Source: Marinithermus hydrothermalis DSM 14884
Lineage (GTDB): Bacteria; Deinococcota; Deinococci; Deinococcales; Marinithermaceae
Assembly: GCF_000195335.1 (NCBI RefSeq)
Contig: NC_015387.1
Coordinates: 1,116,001-1,180,000 of the forward strand
DNA length: 64,000 nt
Reading direction: 5' to 3'
The translations under genes were made by a program, and so were the position numbers. The notes beneath the pieces were generated by a model. It worked only from the letters and a program-made list of their open reading frames with translations, was not told where the DNA came from and searched no databases. Positions 1 to 8,672 of this stretch are shown here, piece after piece; position 1 is the first letter of the stretch; each line of letters starts with the position of its first letter.

Positions 1-2325
1 TGCGTGATCGTGGTCTTCGACGCGCCCCAGCCCTCCTTTCGGCACGAGCAGTTCGCGGCGTACAAGGCCCAACGCGCCCCCACCCCGGAGGACTTCAAGC
101 CGCAGCTCGAGAAGATCAAGCAGCTCGTGGATTTACTCGGCCTCGCGCGCTTCGAGCTCGCGGGGTACGAGGCCGACGACGTGATCGGCAGCCTCGCCAA
201 AAAAGCCGAGGCCGAGGGGTACGAGGTGCGCATCGTCACAAGCGACCGGGACAGCTACCAGCTGCTTTCCGATAAGGTGCGGGTCCTCAAGCCGGACGGG
301 GAGGAGGTCACCCCGGAGACGGTCCGGGAGAAGTACGGGGTGACGGTCGCGCAGTGGGTGGATTTCCGCGCCCTGACCGGGGACGCGTCGGACAACATCC
401 CCGGGGTGAGGGGGATCGGCGCGAAAACCGCGGCGAAACTCCTCGCCGAGTGGGGCAGCCTCGAGAACCTGTACGCCCACCTCGCGGAGGTCACGCCCCC
501 CAGCGTGCGCAAGAAGCTGGAGGCCGGCCGGGAGAAGGCGGCGTTGTCGCGCGCCCTCTCCGAGATCCACACCGACCTCGCGATCGAGGTGGATTTTGCC
601 GCCTGCCACCGGCGCCCGGTGGACCGCGAAGCGCTTCGGGCCTTCTTGGAGGCGCTCGAGTTCGGCTCCATCCTGCGCGAGCTGGGCCTGATCGAGGCGC
701 GTTCGGCGGAGGAAGCCCCTTGGCCACCGCCACCAGAGGCCTTCTTGGGGTACGTGCTGGACCGGCCGCAGCCCATGTGGGCCGAGCTCAAAGGGCTCGC
801 CGGGGCCTGGGAGGGGCGCGTGGCCCGGGGGCCGGCGCGCGCCAAAGAGCTCGCGCGCTTCGAGGCCGTGCACGCCCTGCAGGCCAAGGACCTCACGGTC
901 TGGGCCCGGCGCGAGGGGGTGCGCGTGCAGCCGGGCGAGGACCCCTTGCTGTTGGCGTACCTGTACGACCCCACGAACAGCGACCCCGCAGCCACCGTGC
1001 GGCGCTACGGGGCGGGGGACTGGTCGGAGGACCCCGCCGCCCGCGCCCTGGCCGCGGCGGAACTGTGGCGCATCCTAGGCGAGCGGCTCGCGGGAGAGGA
1101 GGCCTTGTGGTGGCTGTACCGTGAGGTGGAGCGACCCCTTGCCGGGGTGCTCGCGGAGATGGAGCACGCCGGGGTTCGCGTGGACGTCGCCTACCTCGAG
1201 GCCCTCTCCGCCGAGCTCGGCCGGGAGATCGCGGCGATCGAGGCCGAAGTGCACCGGCTTGCGGGGCGCGCGTTCAACCTGAACTCGCGCGACCAGCTCG
1301 AGGTGATCCTCTACGATGAGTTGGGCCTGACCCCTACGCGGCGCACGCAGAAGACCGGCCGGCGCTCGACCTCGGCCGCGGCGCTGGAGGCCCTCGTGGG
1401 GGCGCACCCCATCGTGGAGCGGATCCTGGCGTACCGGGAGCTCTCCAAACTCAAGGGCACCTACCTGGACCCCCTGCCGAGGCTGGTGCACCCCGCGACG
1501 GGCCGGATCCACACCCGGTACCACCAGACCGGGACCGCTACCGGTCGGCTCTCGAGCTCCGACCCGAACCTGCAGAACATCCCGGTGCGCACCGAGGTGG
1601 GCCGTCGGATCCGCCGGGCTTTTGTGGCCGAGCCGGGGTACGTCCTGGTGGCCGCGGACTACTCGCAGATCGAGCTGCGGGTCCTCGCGCACCTCTCCGG
1701 GGACGAGAACCTCAAGCGCGTCTTCCAGGAGCGCCGGGACATCCACACGCAGACCGCGAGCTGGATGTTCGGCGTGCCTCCCGAGGCGGTGGACCCCTTC
1801 CGGCGCCGTGCGGCCAAGACCGTGAACTTCGGGGTGCTCTACGGCATGTCCCCCCACCGCTTGAGCCGCGAGCTCGGGATCGAGTACGCGGAGGCCGAGC
1901 GGTTCATCCAGCGGTACTTCGAGTCCTACCCGCGCGTCCAGGCCTACATCGAACGGACCCTGGAGCAGGCCCGCGAGAAGGGGTACGTCGAGACCCTGTT
2001 TGGCCGGCGGCGGTACATTCCCGACATCCGCTCCCGGAACCGCAACGTGCGCGAGGCCGCCGAACGCATGGCCTTCAACATGCCGGTGCAGGGCACGGCC
2101 GCGGACCTGATGAAGCTGGCGATGGTGAAACTCGCGCCTGAGATCCGCTCCCTCGGGGCGCGCCTCATCCTGCAGGTGCACGACGAGCTGGTCCTCGAGG
2201 CCCCTCAGGAGCGGGCGGAGGCGGTGGCCCGGGTGGTGCGGGAGGTCATGGAGGGCGCGTGGGCGCTGGATGTGCCCCTCGAGGTCGAGGTCGGGATCGG
2301 GGAGAACTGGCTGGAGGCCAAGTGA
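1..2325 (+). CDS. polA: DNA polymerase I, Taq-like (5' end outside window)
   Basis: Family A DNA polymerase for Okazaki-fragment processing and repair. The frame is open from base 1, and the first visible residues match the region about 60 residues into Taq polymerase, so the start lies upstream. In order: 5'-nuclease domain (to about visible residue 235, with GYEADDV and DASDNIPGV), a 3'-5' exonuclease-like domain lacking the acidic metal-binding residues as in Taq (about 236-365), then the polymerase domain with motif A DYSQIELR (about 552), the motif B region RRAAKTVNFGVLYG (about 601) and motif C VHDE (about 725). Similarity to Taq runs to the C-terminus. It therefore probably lacks proofreading, which is inferred from the missing residues. 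Confidence 0.98.
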   Translation, partial: CVIVVFDAPQPSFRHEQFAAYKAQRAPTPEDFKPQLEKIKQLVDLLGLARFELAGYEADDVIGSLAKKAEAEGYEVRIVTSDRDSYQLLSDKVRVLKPDGEEVTPETVREKYGVTVAQWVDFRALTGDASDNIPGVRGIGAKTAAKLLAEWGSLENLYAHLAEVTPPSVRKKLEAGREKAALSRALSEIHTDLAIEVDFAACHRRPVDREALRAFLEALEFGSILRELGLIEARSAEEAPWPPPPEAFLGYVLDRPQPMWAELKGLAGAWEGRVARGPARAKELARFEAVHALQAKDLTVWARREGVRVQPGEDPLLLAYLYDPTNSDPAATVRRYGAGDWSEDPAARALAAAELWRILGERLAGEEALWWLYREVERPLAGVLAEMEHAGVRVDVAYLEALSAELGREIAAIEAEVHRLAGRAFNLNSRDQLEVILYDELGLTPTRRTQKTGRRSTSAAALEALVGAHPIVERILAYRELSKLKGTYLDPLPRLVHPATGRIHTRYHQTGTATGRLSSSDPNLQNIPVRTEVGRRIRRAFVAEPGYVLVAADYSQIELRVLAHLSGDENLKRVFQERRDIHTQTASWMFGVPPEAVDPFRRRAAKTVNFGVLYGMSPHRLSRELGIEYAEAERFIQRYFESYPRVQAYIERTLEQAREKGYVETLFGRRRYIPDIRSRNRNVREAAERMAFNMPVQGTAADLMKLAMVKLAPEIRSLGARLILQVHDELVLEAPQERAEAVARVVREVMEGAWALDVPLEVEVGIGENWLEAK

Positions 2326-2351
2326 CCCGCCGGGCGCGGGGTGTGTATGCT
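2322..2351 (+). promoter_or_regulatory. Probable glmM promoter
   Basis: A -35-like GTGACC (2322-2327) overlaps the polA stop codon. An 18-bp spacer separates it from a -10 TATGCT (2346-2351). The predicted start site falls just before the ATG at 2360, suggesting a leaderless mRNA and favouring 2360 over the ATG at 2354. Confidence 0.5.
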
Positions 2352-2359
2352 AGATGGGT

Positions 2360-3670
2360 ATGGCGCGTCGTTATTTCGGTACCGATGGGGTGCGTGGGGT
2401 GGCGGGAGAGCCCCCGCTGACCCCGGAGTTCGTGCTGCGGTTGGGCCAGGCGGCCGGGGCGTATTTTAGCGCGCATGCCCGGCAGCCTGTGGTGTTGATT
2501 GGGAAGGACACCCGCGAGTCCGGGGATATGCTCGAGGCCGCCCTCGCGGCGGGGTTGTTGTCCCAAGGGGTTCGCGTCGAGCACCTGGGGGTTTTGCCCA
2601 CGCCGGGTGTGGCCTACCTCACCCGCGCCCTGGGGGCCGCGGCGGGCGTGGTGATCTCCGCGAGCCACAACCCGTACCGCGATAACGGCATCAAGTTCTT
2701 CGGCCCTGGGGGGACGAAGCTACCGGACGAGGCGGAGCTCGAGATCGAGGCGCTGCTCGAGCGGGAGTTTTCGACGGCCCGGGTGGGCACGGTGAACGAT
2801 CACAAGGAGGCGGAGCGGCTGTACATCGATCACCTGGTCGCGAAAGGCCCTTCCCTCGAGGGCCTGCGCGTCGCGATGGACACCGCGAACGGCGCGACGT
2901 ACCGGGTGGGGCCGCGCGTGTTCCAGCGGCTCGGGGCCGAGGTGTTCGCGGTGTACACCACGCCGGACGGGCGGAACATCAACCGGGGCTGCGGCTCGAC
3001 GCACCCCGAGGCGCTCCAGCGGATCGTGAAGGAGGGGGATTTCGATCTGGGCGTGGCCTTCGACGGGGACGGGGATCGCGTGATCCTCGTGGACCGGCAG
3101 GGCCGGCTCGCCTCGGGGGACCACGTGCTGTACATCAACGCCCTGGTGCGCCGGGCGCGGGGGGTGGTGGCCACGGTGATGAGCAACATGGGCCTCGAGG
3201 TCAAGCTCCGGGAGGCGGGGATTCCCCTGTACCGCACCAAGGTCGGGGACCGGTACGTCTACGAGAAGCTCGTGGAGACGGGATTGACGCTCGGCGGGGA
3301 GCAGAGCGGGCACGTCCTCTTTTTGGATCACGCCGCTACTGGGGATGGGGTTCTGACCGCGCTCTTGACGCTCGAGGCCCTCCTGGAGGACGGGCGCGGG
3401 TTAGAGGCGTGGGTGGACGCCTTGCCCATGTACCCCCAGGTGCTGGTGAACGTGCGCGTTGCGGACAAGCACCGCGTCGTGCAGCACCCGGCGCTTGCCG
3501 AGGCGGTGCGCCGGGCGGAGGCCGGCCTCGAGGGGGGGCGGGTGAACGTGCGCCCTTCAGGGACCGAGCCGTTGGTCCGGGTTATGGTGGAAGGGCCGAC
3601 CGAGGCTGCGGTGCGTCGGGTGGTGGCGGAGCTGGAGCGGGTGGTGCGTGAGTTGGACGCGCAGGCGTGA
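2360..3670 (+). CDS. glmM: Phosphoglucosamine mutase
   Basis: Converts glucosamine-6-phosphate to glucosamine-1-phosphate for UDP-GlcNAc and peptidoglycan synthesis. About 436 residues, the normal length. The phosphoserine loop ISASHNPYRDNGIKFF lies near residue 100, the metal loop FDGDGDR near 234, and the phosphate-binding loop RPSGTEP near 398. The N-terminus RRYFGTDGVRG is diagnostic for GlmM as opposed to phosphomannomutase. Two in-frame ATGs exist (2354 and 2360). I chose 2360 because the -10 TATGCT lies only 2 nt before the first but 8 nt before the second. rbfA follows after 25 nt, probably in one transcript. Confidence 0.97.
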   Translation: MARRYFGTDGVRGVAGEPPLTPEFVLRLGQAAGAYFSAHARQPVVLIGKDTRESGDMLEAALAAGLLSQGVRVEHLGVLPTPGVAYLTRALGAAAGVVISASHNPYRDNGIKFFGPGGTKLPDEAELEIEALLEREFSTARVGTVNDHKEAERLYIDHLVAKGPSLEGLRVAMDTANGATYRVGPRVFQRLGAEVFAVYTTPDGRNINRGCGSTHPEALQRIVKEGDFDLGVAFDGDGDRVILVDRQGRLASGDHVLYINALVRRARGVVATVMSNMGLEVKLREAGIPLYRTKVGDRYVYEKLVETGLTLGGEQSGHVLFLDHAATGDGVLTALLTLEALLEDGRGLEAWVDALPMYPQVLVNVRVADKHRVVQHPALAEAVRRAEAGLEGGRVNVRPSGTEPLVRVMVEGPTEAAVRRVVAELERVVRELDAQA

Positions 3671-3695
3671 CCCTTTGGGGTGCGTGGAGGTTGAG

Positions 3696-3986
3696 ATGAA
3701 CCGTTCCTTGCACCGGCTGGAGGTTCAGGTGGCCCGGGCGCTTTCCGAGATCATCCACGAGATGAAGGACCCCCGGTTGCCTTTGGTGGTGACCGTGGAG
3801 CGGGTGTGCCTCACCCCGGACCTGTCGCAGGGCCGGGTCCTCGTGAGCGCTTTGGAGCGCGTGGAGGAGACGGTCGGGATCCTGAACCGGGCGCACGGGT
3901 TTTTGCAGGAGGAGTTGGCGCGCGAGCTGCGGTTGCGCCGGATTCCTCGATTGCGGTTCTTTGCCGATCCGGGGGAGGTGCTGTAG
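3696..3986 (+). CDS. rbfA: Ribosome-binding factor A
   Basis: Small KH-type factor that binds the 30S subunit and helps 16S rRNA 5'-end maturation. It is 96 residues long, slightly short for the family. The ATG at 3696 is chosen because GGAGG sits just upstream (3686-3690) and because MNRSLHRLEVQVARALSEII matches the conserved N-terminus. The core contains IIHEMKDPRLP and VTVERVCLTPDLSQGRVLVS, both typical of RbfA. Its stop is separated by one base from the next start, so it is co-translated with the thioesterase downstream. Confidence 0.95.
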   Translation: MNRSLHRLEVQVARALSEIIHEMKDPRLPLVVTVERVCLTPDLSQGRVLVSALERVEETVGILNRAHGFLQEELARELRLRRIPRLRFFADPGEVL

Positions 3987-3987
3987 C

Positions 3988-4431
3988 GTGGCGGGACCGA
4001 AGCGGGTGGAGTTGCCGCTGGAGGTCCGGTACGCGGAGACCGACCAGATGGGGGTGGTGCACCACGCAGCTTACGTGGTGTGGCTCGAGGCCGGGCGGGT
4101 GCGTTTTTTGGAGGAGATCGGGCTGCCGTACGCGGAGGTGGAGCGGCAGGGATGGTTTTTCCCCGTGGTGGAGTTGGCGCTTTCGTACCGGGCGCCGGCG
4201 CGTTTTGGAGATCGGGTGGGGGTGGTGTGCTGGTTGGAGGCGGTGACCCCTAGGGCGGTGCGGTTCGGGTACGAGGTGGTGCGGGAGGGAAGGGTGCTGG
4301 TGCGGGGCTACTCCCGGCATGTGGTGACGGATCGCGAGGGACGGGTGGTGCGCATGCCGGAGGCGCTCGTTGCGCGATTGCGGGCGGGGATGGGGAGGCT
4401 AGAGAAAACGACCGCCGATCCAGAGCCCTAG
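3988..4431 (+). CDS. YbgC/FadM-type acyl-CoA thioesterase (4HBT hotdog fold)
   Basis: Hotdog-fold thioesterase of about 147 residues. The motif YAETDQMGVVHHAAYVVWLE near residue 14 contains the family's catalytic Asp and the following His/Tyr region. The substrate is probably an acyl-CoA and cannot be read from sequence. The GTG at 3988 is preferred because a GGAGG lies 8-12 nt upstream and it starts one base after the rbfA stop. Any upstream start would overlap rbfA. The stop codon lies inside a GC-rich hairpin (4414-4438). Confidence 0.9.
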   Translation: MAGPKRVELPLEVRYAETDQMGVVHHAAYVVWLEAGRVRFLEEIGLPYAEVERQGWFFPVVELALSYRAPARFGDRVGVVCWLEAVTPRAVRFGYEVVREGRVLVRGYSRHVVTDREGRVVRMPEALVARLRAGMGRLEKTTADPEP

Positions 4432-4438
4432 GATCGGC
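4414..4438. terminator. Weak bidirectional terminator candidate
   Basis: GCCGATCC (4414-4421) pairs with GGATCGGC (4431-4438) across a 9-nt loop. On the plus strand no T-run follows. On the minus strand GGTCGTTTTCTC follows, so it may end the small minus-strand transcript from 4547. Weak evidence. Confidence 0.35.
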
Positions 4439-4466
4439 AGAGGGGTTAGGGAACGGTGCGTGGGGT

Positions 4467-4547
4467 TTAGTCTTGGCGGTTCGCCAGGGTGTACAGGAAC
4501 AGTCCCAGAGCTACAGCGATCGCAGCAGTCCACTCTACGGGGGTCAT
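4467..4547 (-). CDS. 26-residue single-span membrane peptide
   Basis: Not a recognised family. The 26-codon ORF reads MTPVEWTAAIAVALGLFLYT followed by LANRQD. A hydrophobic stretch from about residue 7 to 21 is flanked by an acidic N-terminal and a polar C-terminal tail, so a single transmembrane span is likely. Translation is well supported: AAAGGAGG lies 5 nt before the ATG, and a near-consensus promoter precedes it (4601-4629). In size it resembles KdpF-like subunits, but no kdp genes are nearby, so I assign no function. Confidence 0.7.
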   Translation of the reverse strand: MTPVEWTAAIAVALGLFLYTLANRQD

Positions 4548-4575
4548 GCGTGCCTCCTTTCCACCTTAGCGGCCT

Positions 4576-4629
4576 AGCGGTGCAACCTGCACCGCTGCCC
4601 ATCAAAGCAGACGGCGGCGCGGGCGTCAA
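4576..4629 (-). promoter_or_regulatory. Promoter and 5'-terminal hairpin for the small membrane peptide
   Basis: On the minus strand a -35 TTGACG (4624-4629), a 17-bp spacer and a -10 TTTGAT (4601-4606) form a good promoter. The predicted start site (about 4595) coincides with a perfect 9-bp stem with a 3-nt loop (AGCGGTGCA/TGCACCGCT, 4576-4596). The mRNA would therefore begin with a stem-loop. The same bases are an inverted repeat that a repressor could bind. Confidence 0.65.
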
Positions 4630-4808
4630 GTGTTGGTGATCACATTCACAAAACCTTGAACGGGGTCTCCCAACCTGGGTTTGTCTCCTTCTCGAACGCC
4701 TTTCCTCGCTCGATCTTTCCCGTATTGCGAGAGTAGGGTATACTTAAGAGTCTACCGCTAAAGTATTTTCCCCACTAAAACATTTTCGCATAGATAAAGG
4801 GGGGAGCC

Positions 4809-5279
4809 ATGAAACCACTAGTCTGGCTAGGCTTAGGATTGTGGGCGATCGCCCAGGGAAGCGTCGCCTACGCGAACCAAGATCCGGCATGCGAAACGAT
4901 TAGCGGAACCTTATTTACCAATTTCATCAGCGAGACTGAAACGCTAGGCGTCGTCCTGGGGAGCCTAGAGGGCGGGGTCCGCGCGGTCATTGTGGAACAG
5001 GCACCCCAGGATGACGGCCGCGTACGCATTCAACTCCGCCACACCTTCGTAACCCGGGACGGCTCCACGCTGCACACCCAGGACGAGGGGATTGGCACGC
5101 CGATCCGGGAGGGGTTAATGCACGTGACGGAACGTTCGGTAATCGTGGGGGGCACCGGCCGGTTCAGCAACGTGCGCGGCACCCTCGAGGTGCACGGCAG
5201 CGTGGACTTCGAGCGGGGCGAGACGGTCTTCCGCTACCGGGGCGAGCTCTGTCGCGAAAAACCCATGGCTCACGAGTAA
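4809..5279 (+). CDS. Secreted hypothetical protein, allene-oxide-cyclase-barrel-like
   Basis: 156-residue protein with a signal peptide (about residues 1-22, ending SVAYA before NQDP). The mature part is predicted mostly beta. The segment GGTGRFSNVRGTLEVHG resembles the repeating turn motif of allene oxide cyclase/dirigent-type barrels, a resemblance I see only by eye. Two cysteines, one near the mature N-terminus and one near the C-terminus, could form a disulfide. The start is supported by GGGGGGAG upstream. A -10 TATACT (4739-4744) sits in an AT-rich leader that contrasts with the surrounding GC-rich DNA. Function unknown; probably exported to the periplasm. Confidence 0.8.
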   Translation: MKPLVWLGLGLWAIAQGSVAYANQDPACETISGTLFTNFISETETLGVVLGSLEGGVRAVIVEQAPQDDGRVRIQLRHTFVTRDGSTLHTQDEGIGTPIREGLMHVTERSVIVGGTGRFSNVRGTLEVHGSVDFERGETVFRYRGELCREKPMAHE

Positions 5280-5285
5280 ACCCCG

Positions 5286-6689
5286 CTATCGCGCTGACGA
5301 GTGGGTTTTCCCGGTCAGGTATGTCACGGCGGACACTCCCGCCGCGCGCCCGTCCCGAATCACCTCCGGCAATCCCACCCCGCGATACGCTGCTCCCGCC
5401 AGGTAAAGGCCGGGCAGCTCCGATAGGGCGGCCTCGATCTCCTGAACGCGCTCCAAATGCCCCACGGTGTACTGCGGCATGCCGCGGGGCCAGCGGAACA
5501 CCCAGGTGCGCTCCGGGTTCACCGACCGGCCCACCACCTTGCGCAGATCCGCGAGCGCTGCGCGCGCCAGTTCCTCCTCGCTTTGCCGGGCCGCCTCTCC
5601 GGAAAGGTAGGCTCGCACCAAGCGGTACCCCTCCGGGGCCCGGTCGTTCCACTTCCGGTCCACCCAGGTGAACCCCCGCACCGCCAGCCCTTCCCGCGCC
5701 GCGGCTAGAATGCCGTGCCCTTGCGTGGCGGGAAACTGATCCGCGGGAAACGCGAATGAGACCGTGGCCGCGTCCCCGTACGGGATGCCCCGCAGGGCTT
5801 CGGCCGCCCGCGGCGCGACCTCTGCGAGGGCTTTTGCCGCCGCGAATGCCGGCGCGGCGAAGACCACGGCGTCGGCCTCGAGCACCCCGCCCTCCACGTA
5901 CACGCGCCACACCGTGCCCGTGCGCTCGAGTCGCGTCACCCGCACCCCAAGCGCTAGGTCGGTCTTCTCCAAAGCGTTTCGAAGGGCGGTGACGAGCTCG
6001 CCCAGCCCGCCCTTGAGGGAGGCGAACAGGCTGCCCCCCTCACGGCTCGCCTTCCGCTGGCGCATCATGGCGAGCGAACCGCGGATTAAGCTACCGTACT
6101 TGTCCTCGAGGGCCTTGAGCTGGGGGAAGGCTGCCAGAGTTGAGAGCTGGTAAGGATCCCCGCCGTAGATGCCGCCCACGAGCGGGGCGGCCAGGTTCTC
6201 CCATACCTCGCGCCCAAGCCGCCGGGTAATGAAGGCCCCGAACGGCTCGTCTCCCCGAGGGGCGCGGCGCATCCAAAGGTCGCGTGCCGCCCGTAGCTTG
6301 CCGGGCAGCGAGACGAGAGGAGTGCGCAGCAACGGCCCGAGCCGCGAGGGCACCACCACGTTCAGCCCCTCGGGTATGGGGTGCGCTTTCCCCCGAAGGT
6401 AGATGAACGCCGCGGGTTTGGCGGGCTGGGTGCCGGTGATCCGCTCCTCTAGCCCCAGCTCGCGCATCAACTCCAGGGCCCAAGGCTTATAGCGCACCAC
6501 CGCGTCCGGACCGCCCTCCAGCACGAACCGGTCGCTGTGCGCGGTCTGCACCTTGCCCCCCAGGCGGGTCGAGGCCTCGAGGAGCGCCACTCGAAGATCC
6601 AGACCCGCTTCGCGCGCGGCCCGCTCCGCGGCGTACGCGGCGCTCAAGCCGGCGAGCCCACCCCCCACGACGACAAGCCTTACCGCCAT
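5286..6689 (-). CDS. hemY: Protoporphyrinogen/coproporphyrinogen III oxidase (HemY family)
   Basis: FAD-dependent oxidase that aromatises the porphyrinogen ring late in heme synthesis. 467 residues. The N-terminal dinucleotide motif VVVGGGLAGLSAAYAA and the following Glu-containing LEASTRLGGKVQT are clear. Sequence alone does not separate oxidation of protoporphyrinogen from oxidation of coproporphyrinogen (CgoX). A HemQ homologue is known in Thermus, so the coproporphyrin-dependent route is plausible. It overlaps the upstream hemH by 10 nt and is the last gene of a hemE-hemH-hemY operon. It ends 6 nt from the convergent secreted-protein gene. Confidence 0.93.
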   Translation of the reverse strand: MAVRLVVVGGGLAGLSAAYAAERAAREAGLDLRVALLEASTRLGGKVQTAHSDRFVLEGGPDAVVRYKPWALELMRELGLEERITGTQPAKPAAFIYLRGKAHPIPEGLNVVVPSRLGPLLRTPLVSLPGKLRAARDLWMRRAPRGDEPFGAFITRRLGREVWENLAAPLVGGIYGGDPYQLSTLAAFPQLKALEDKYGSLIRGSLAMMRQRKASREGGSLFASLKGGLGELVTALRNALEKTDLALGVRVTRLERTGTVWRVYVEGGVLEADAVVFAAPAFAAAKALAEVAPRAAEALRGIPYGDAATVSFAFPADQFPATQGHGILAAAREGLAVRGFTWVDRKWNDRAPEGYRLVRAYLSGEAARQSEEELARAALADLRKVVGRSVNPERTWVFRWPRGMPQYTVGHLERVQEIEAALSELPGLYLAGAAYRGVGLPEVIRDGRAAGVSAVTYLTGKTHSSAR

Positions 6690-7576
6690 GCCCGCTCCAC
6701 CACGTCCTTCAAGACCCGAATGTAGTCCTCGTCCGCGTTCAGGCTGCGCGCCCGAACCAGCCGCATCCCAAGCTGCTTGGCCGCTTCTTGAGCCTCGTAA
6801 TCGATATCGTAAAGGACCTCGAGGTGGTCCGCGGGGAAGCCCACCGCGGCCACCACAACCTCCCGCACCCCTTCCCGGGCGAGCGCCTCGAGCTCCTCGA
6901 GGATGTCCGGGCCGATCCAGGGCTCGGCGGTACGCCCCGCGGACTGCCAGGCGACGCGCCAGCGGGAAAGACCGATGCGCTGGGCTACGAGCTCGCCCGT
7001 GCGGCGCACCTGTGCGGGGTACCGCCCGCCGTCCGCCTGCACGGCCCGCTCGGGAATCGAGTGCGCGGTGAAGAGCACCACGGCCTGCTCGGGTTCCCGC
7101 ACGCGCCAGAGCGCTTCCTGTACGCGGTAGGCGACCGCGTCGATGTAGAGGGGGTGGTCGTGGTAGTCCTCCACGAACCGGACCTCGAAGGGGTTCCCGA
7201 GCGCCTCGAGCGCGCGCTCCACCCGTTCGCGGTACTCGGCGATGCTGCGCAGGCTGTAGTGCGGGGCGGCCACGACGGCCACCGCTCGCTGCACGCCGGC
7301 TTCGGCCATCTCCCGTACCGCGTCGCGGATCCAGGGGCGCCAGTGCTTCATCCCCACCCAGACGCGGCTGCCCTCACCGAGAGCGGCGGCGAGGCGTTCG
7401 GCCTGCGCGAAGGTGATCTCGTTCAAAGGGCTTTTCCCGATCGCGCGGTAGCGCTGGGTGAGTTCCTCGAGCAGCTCTGCGGGCGGTGGGTTGCCGCGCC
7501 GAATGTCCGTGTAGTACGGTTCGATCTCCTCCTCACGGTACGGCGTTCCGTACGCCATGAGCAATACATCCGGCAT
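6680..7576 (-). CDS. hemH: Ferrochelatase (proto- or coproporphyrin)
   Basis: Inserts Fe2+ into the porphyrin in the terminal part of heme synthesis. 298 residues, short and of the soluble bacterial type. The catalytic His lies in VLFTAHSIPERAV, and the conserved acidic region is GFPADHLEVLYDIDYEA. If the pathway is coproporphyrin-dependent the enzyme would be coproporphyrin ferrochelatase (CpfC). It lies between hemE, 10 nt upstream, and hemY, which it overlaps. This supports co-expression of the three enzymes. Confidence 0.95.
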   Translation of the reverse strand: MPDVLLMAYGTPYREEEIEPYYTDIRRGNPPPAELLEELTQRYRAIGKSPLNEITFAQAERLAAALGEGSRVWVGMKHWRPWIRDAVREMAEAGVQRAVAVVAAPHYSLRSIAEYRERVERALEALGNPFEVRFVEDYHDHPLYIDAVAYRVQEALWRVREPEQAVVLFTAHSIPERAVQADGGRYPAQVRRTGELVAQRIGLSRWRVAWQSAGRTAEPWIGPDILEELEALAREGVREVVVAAVGFPADHLEVLYDIDYEAQEAAKQLGMRLVRARSLNADEDYIRVLKDVVERAWR

Positions 7577-7586
7577 CCGTTTCCTC

Positions 7587-8606
7587 CTATCGCTGCGTGC
7601 GTTCGTGCACGAACGCCACCACGCGCTGTACGGTCTCCACGGGGGTGCCCGGTAGGATCCCGTGCCCCAGGTTAAAGATATGCCCGGCTCGGCCGGCGTT
7701 GGCCTCGAGCACCCGCAGGACCTCGCGCTCCACCACAGGCCACGGGGCGAACAGCACGGCTGGGTCGAGGTTGCCTTGAACCGGCGTGGCGCCCAAGCGT
7801 GCGCGCGCCCAGTCGAACGGCGTGGTGTGGTCCACCCCGATCACCTGGCCGCCCGCGGCCTGCATCTCCTCCAGGAGGTGCATGGTGCGCGTCCCGAAGT
7901 GGATCGTGGGCACGCCAAGCCCCGAAAGCCCCGCGAACAAACGCTGCATGTGGGGCTTGACGTACCGCCGGTAATCGCTTGCGGTGAGGTGGCCTACCCA
8001 GGAGTCAAAGACCTGAACGGCGTCCGCACCCGCGTGCACCTGCGCCGTAAGGTACGCGATCATAGCCTCGGTCAGGGCCCGCATCAGCTGGTGCCAGGCT
8101 TCCTCCTCCGCGTACATGAAGGCCTTCACCCGCACGAAGTTGCGCGTGGGGCCGCCCTCGATCAGATAGCTCGCGAGCGTGAACGGCGCGCCCGCGAACC
8201 CGATGAGGGGCACCTCGAGGTCCTCCTTGAGCAGACGAATGGCCTCGAGGACGAAGGGAGTGTGCGCTTTCGGATCGAACGGTTGGAGGCGATGAAGGTC
8301 CTTGGGGGTTCGGATGGGGTTGTGGATGACTGGGCCTTTCCCCTCCACGATATCCAGGTCGAACCCCATGCCGTAGAGGGGCGTGGTGATGTCCGCGAAG
8401 AGGATCGCGGCGTCCACGCCGAGCTGCGCGACGGGTAGCTTGGTCACCTCGGCGGTGACCTCGGGGTGACGCACGATCTCGGGGAGGGTGTAACGCTCGC
8501 GGATTTTTCGATACTCCGGCTGGTACCGCCCTGCCTGGCGCATGAACCAGACGGGCGTGTACGGGGTCGTCTCCCCACGCGCGGCCTTTAGAAACACCTC
8601 GTTCAC
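7587..8606 (-). CDS. hemE: Uroporphyrinogen decarboxylase
   Basis: Decarboxylates uroporphyrinogen III to coproporphyrinogen III. 339 residues. Both family signatures are present: PVWFMRQAGRYQPEYR near the N-terminus and GFAGAPFTLASYLIEGG in the middle. The catalytic Asp is in ILFADITTPL. The GTG start at 8606 is preceded by a -10-like TAGAAT (8614-8619) with 7 nt between, so the message is probably leaderless. First gene of the hemE-hemH-hemY operon. Confidence 0.97.
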   Translation of the reverse strand: MNEVFLKAARGETTPYTPVWFMRQAGRYQPEYRKIRERYTLPEIVRHPEVTAEVTKLPVAQLGVDAAILFADITTPLYGMGFDLDIVEGKGPVIHNPIRTPKDLHRLQPFDPKAHTPFVLEAIRLLKEDLEVPLIGFAGAPFTLASYLIEGGPTRNFVRVKAFMYAEEEAWHQLMRALTEAMIAYLTAQVHAGADAVQVFDSWVGHLTASDYRRYVKPHMQRLFAGLSGLGVPTIHFGTRTMHLLEEMQAAGGQVIGVDHTTPFDWARARLGATPVQGNLDPAVLFAPWPVVEREVLRVLEANAGRAGHIFNLGHGILPGTPVETVQRVVAFVHERTQR

Positions 8607-8672
8607 GCTGGCGATTCTACCGCACGCGCGGTGAGGACAACTGTCCCCGGTGCTTCGAAAAGTGCCGGCGCC

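Noticed and set aside
5253-5310. Terminator between the secreted protein gene and hemY
   Set aside because: AAAACCCA and TGGGTTTT are complementary but about 40 nt apart with an unstructured loop, so not a convincing terminator.
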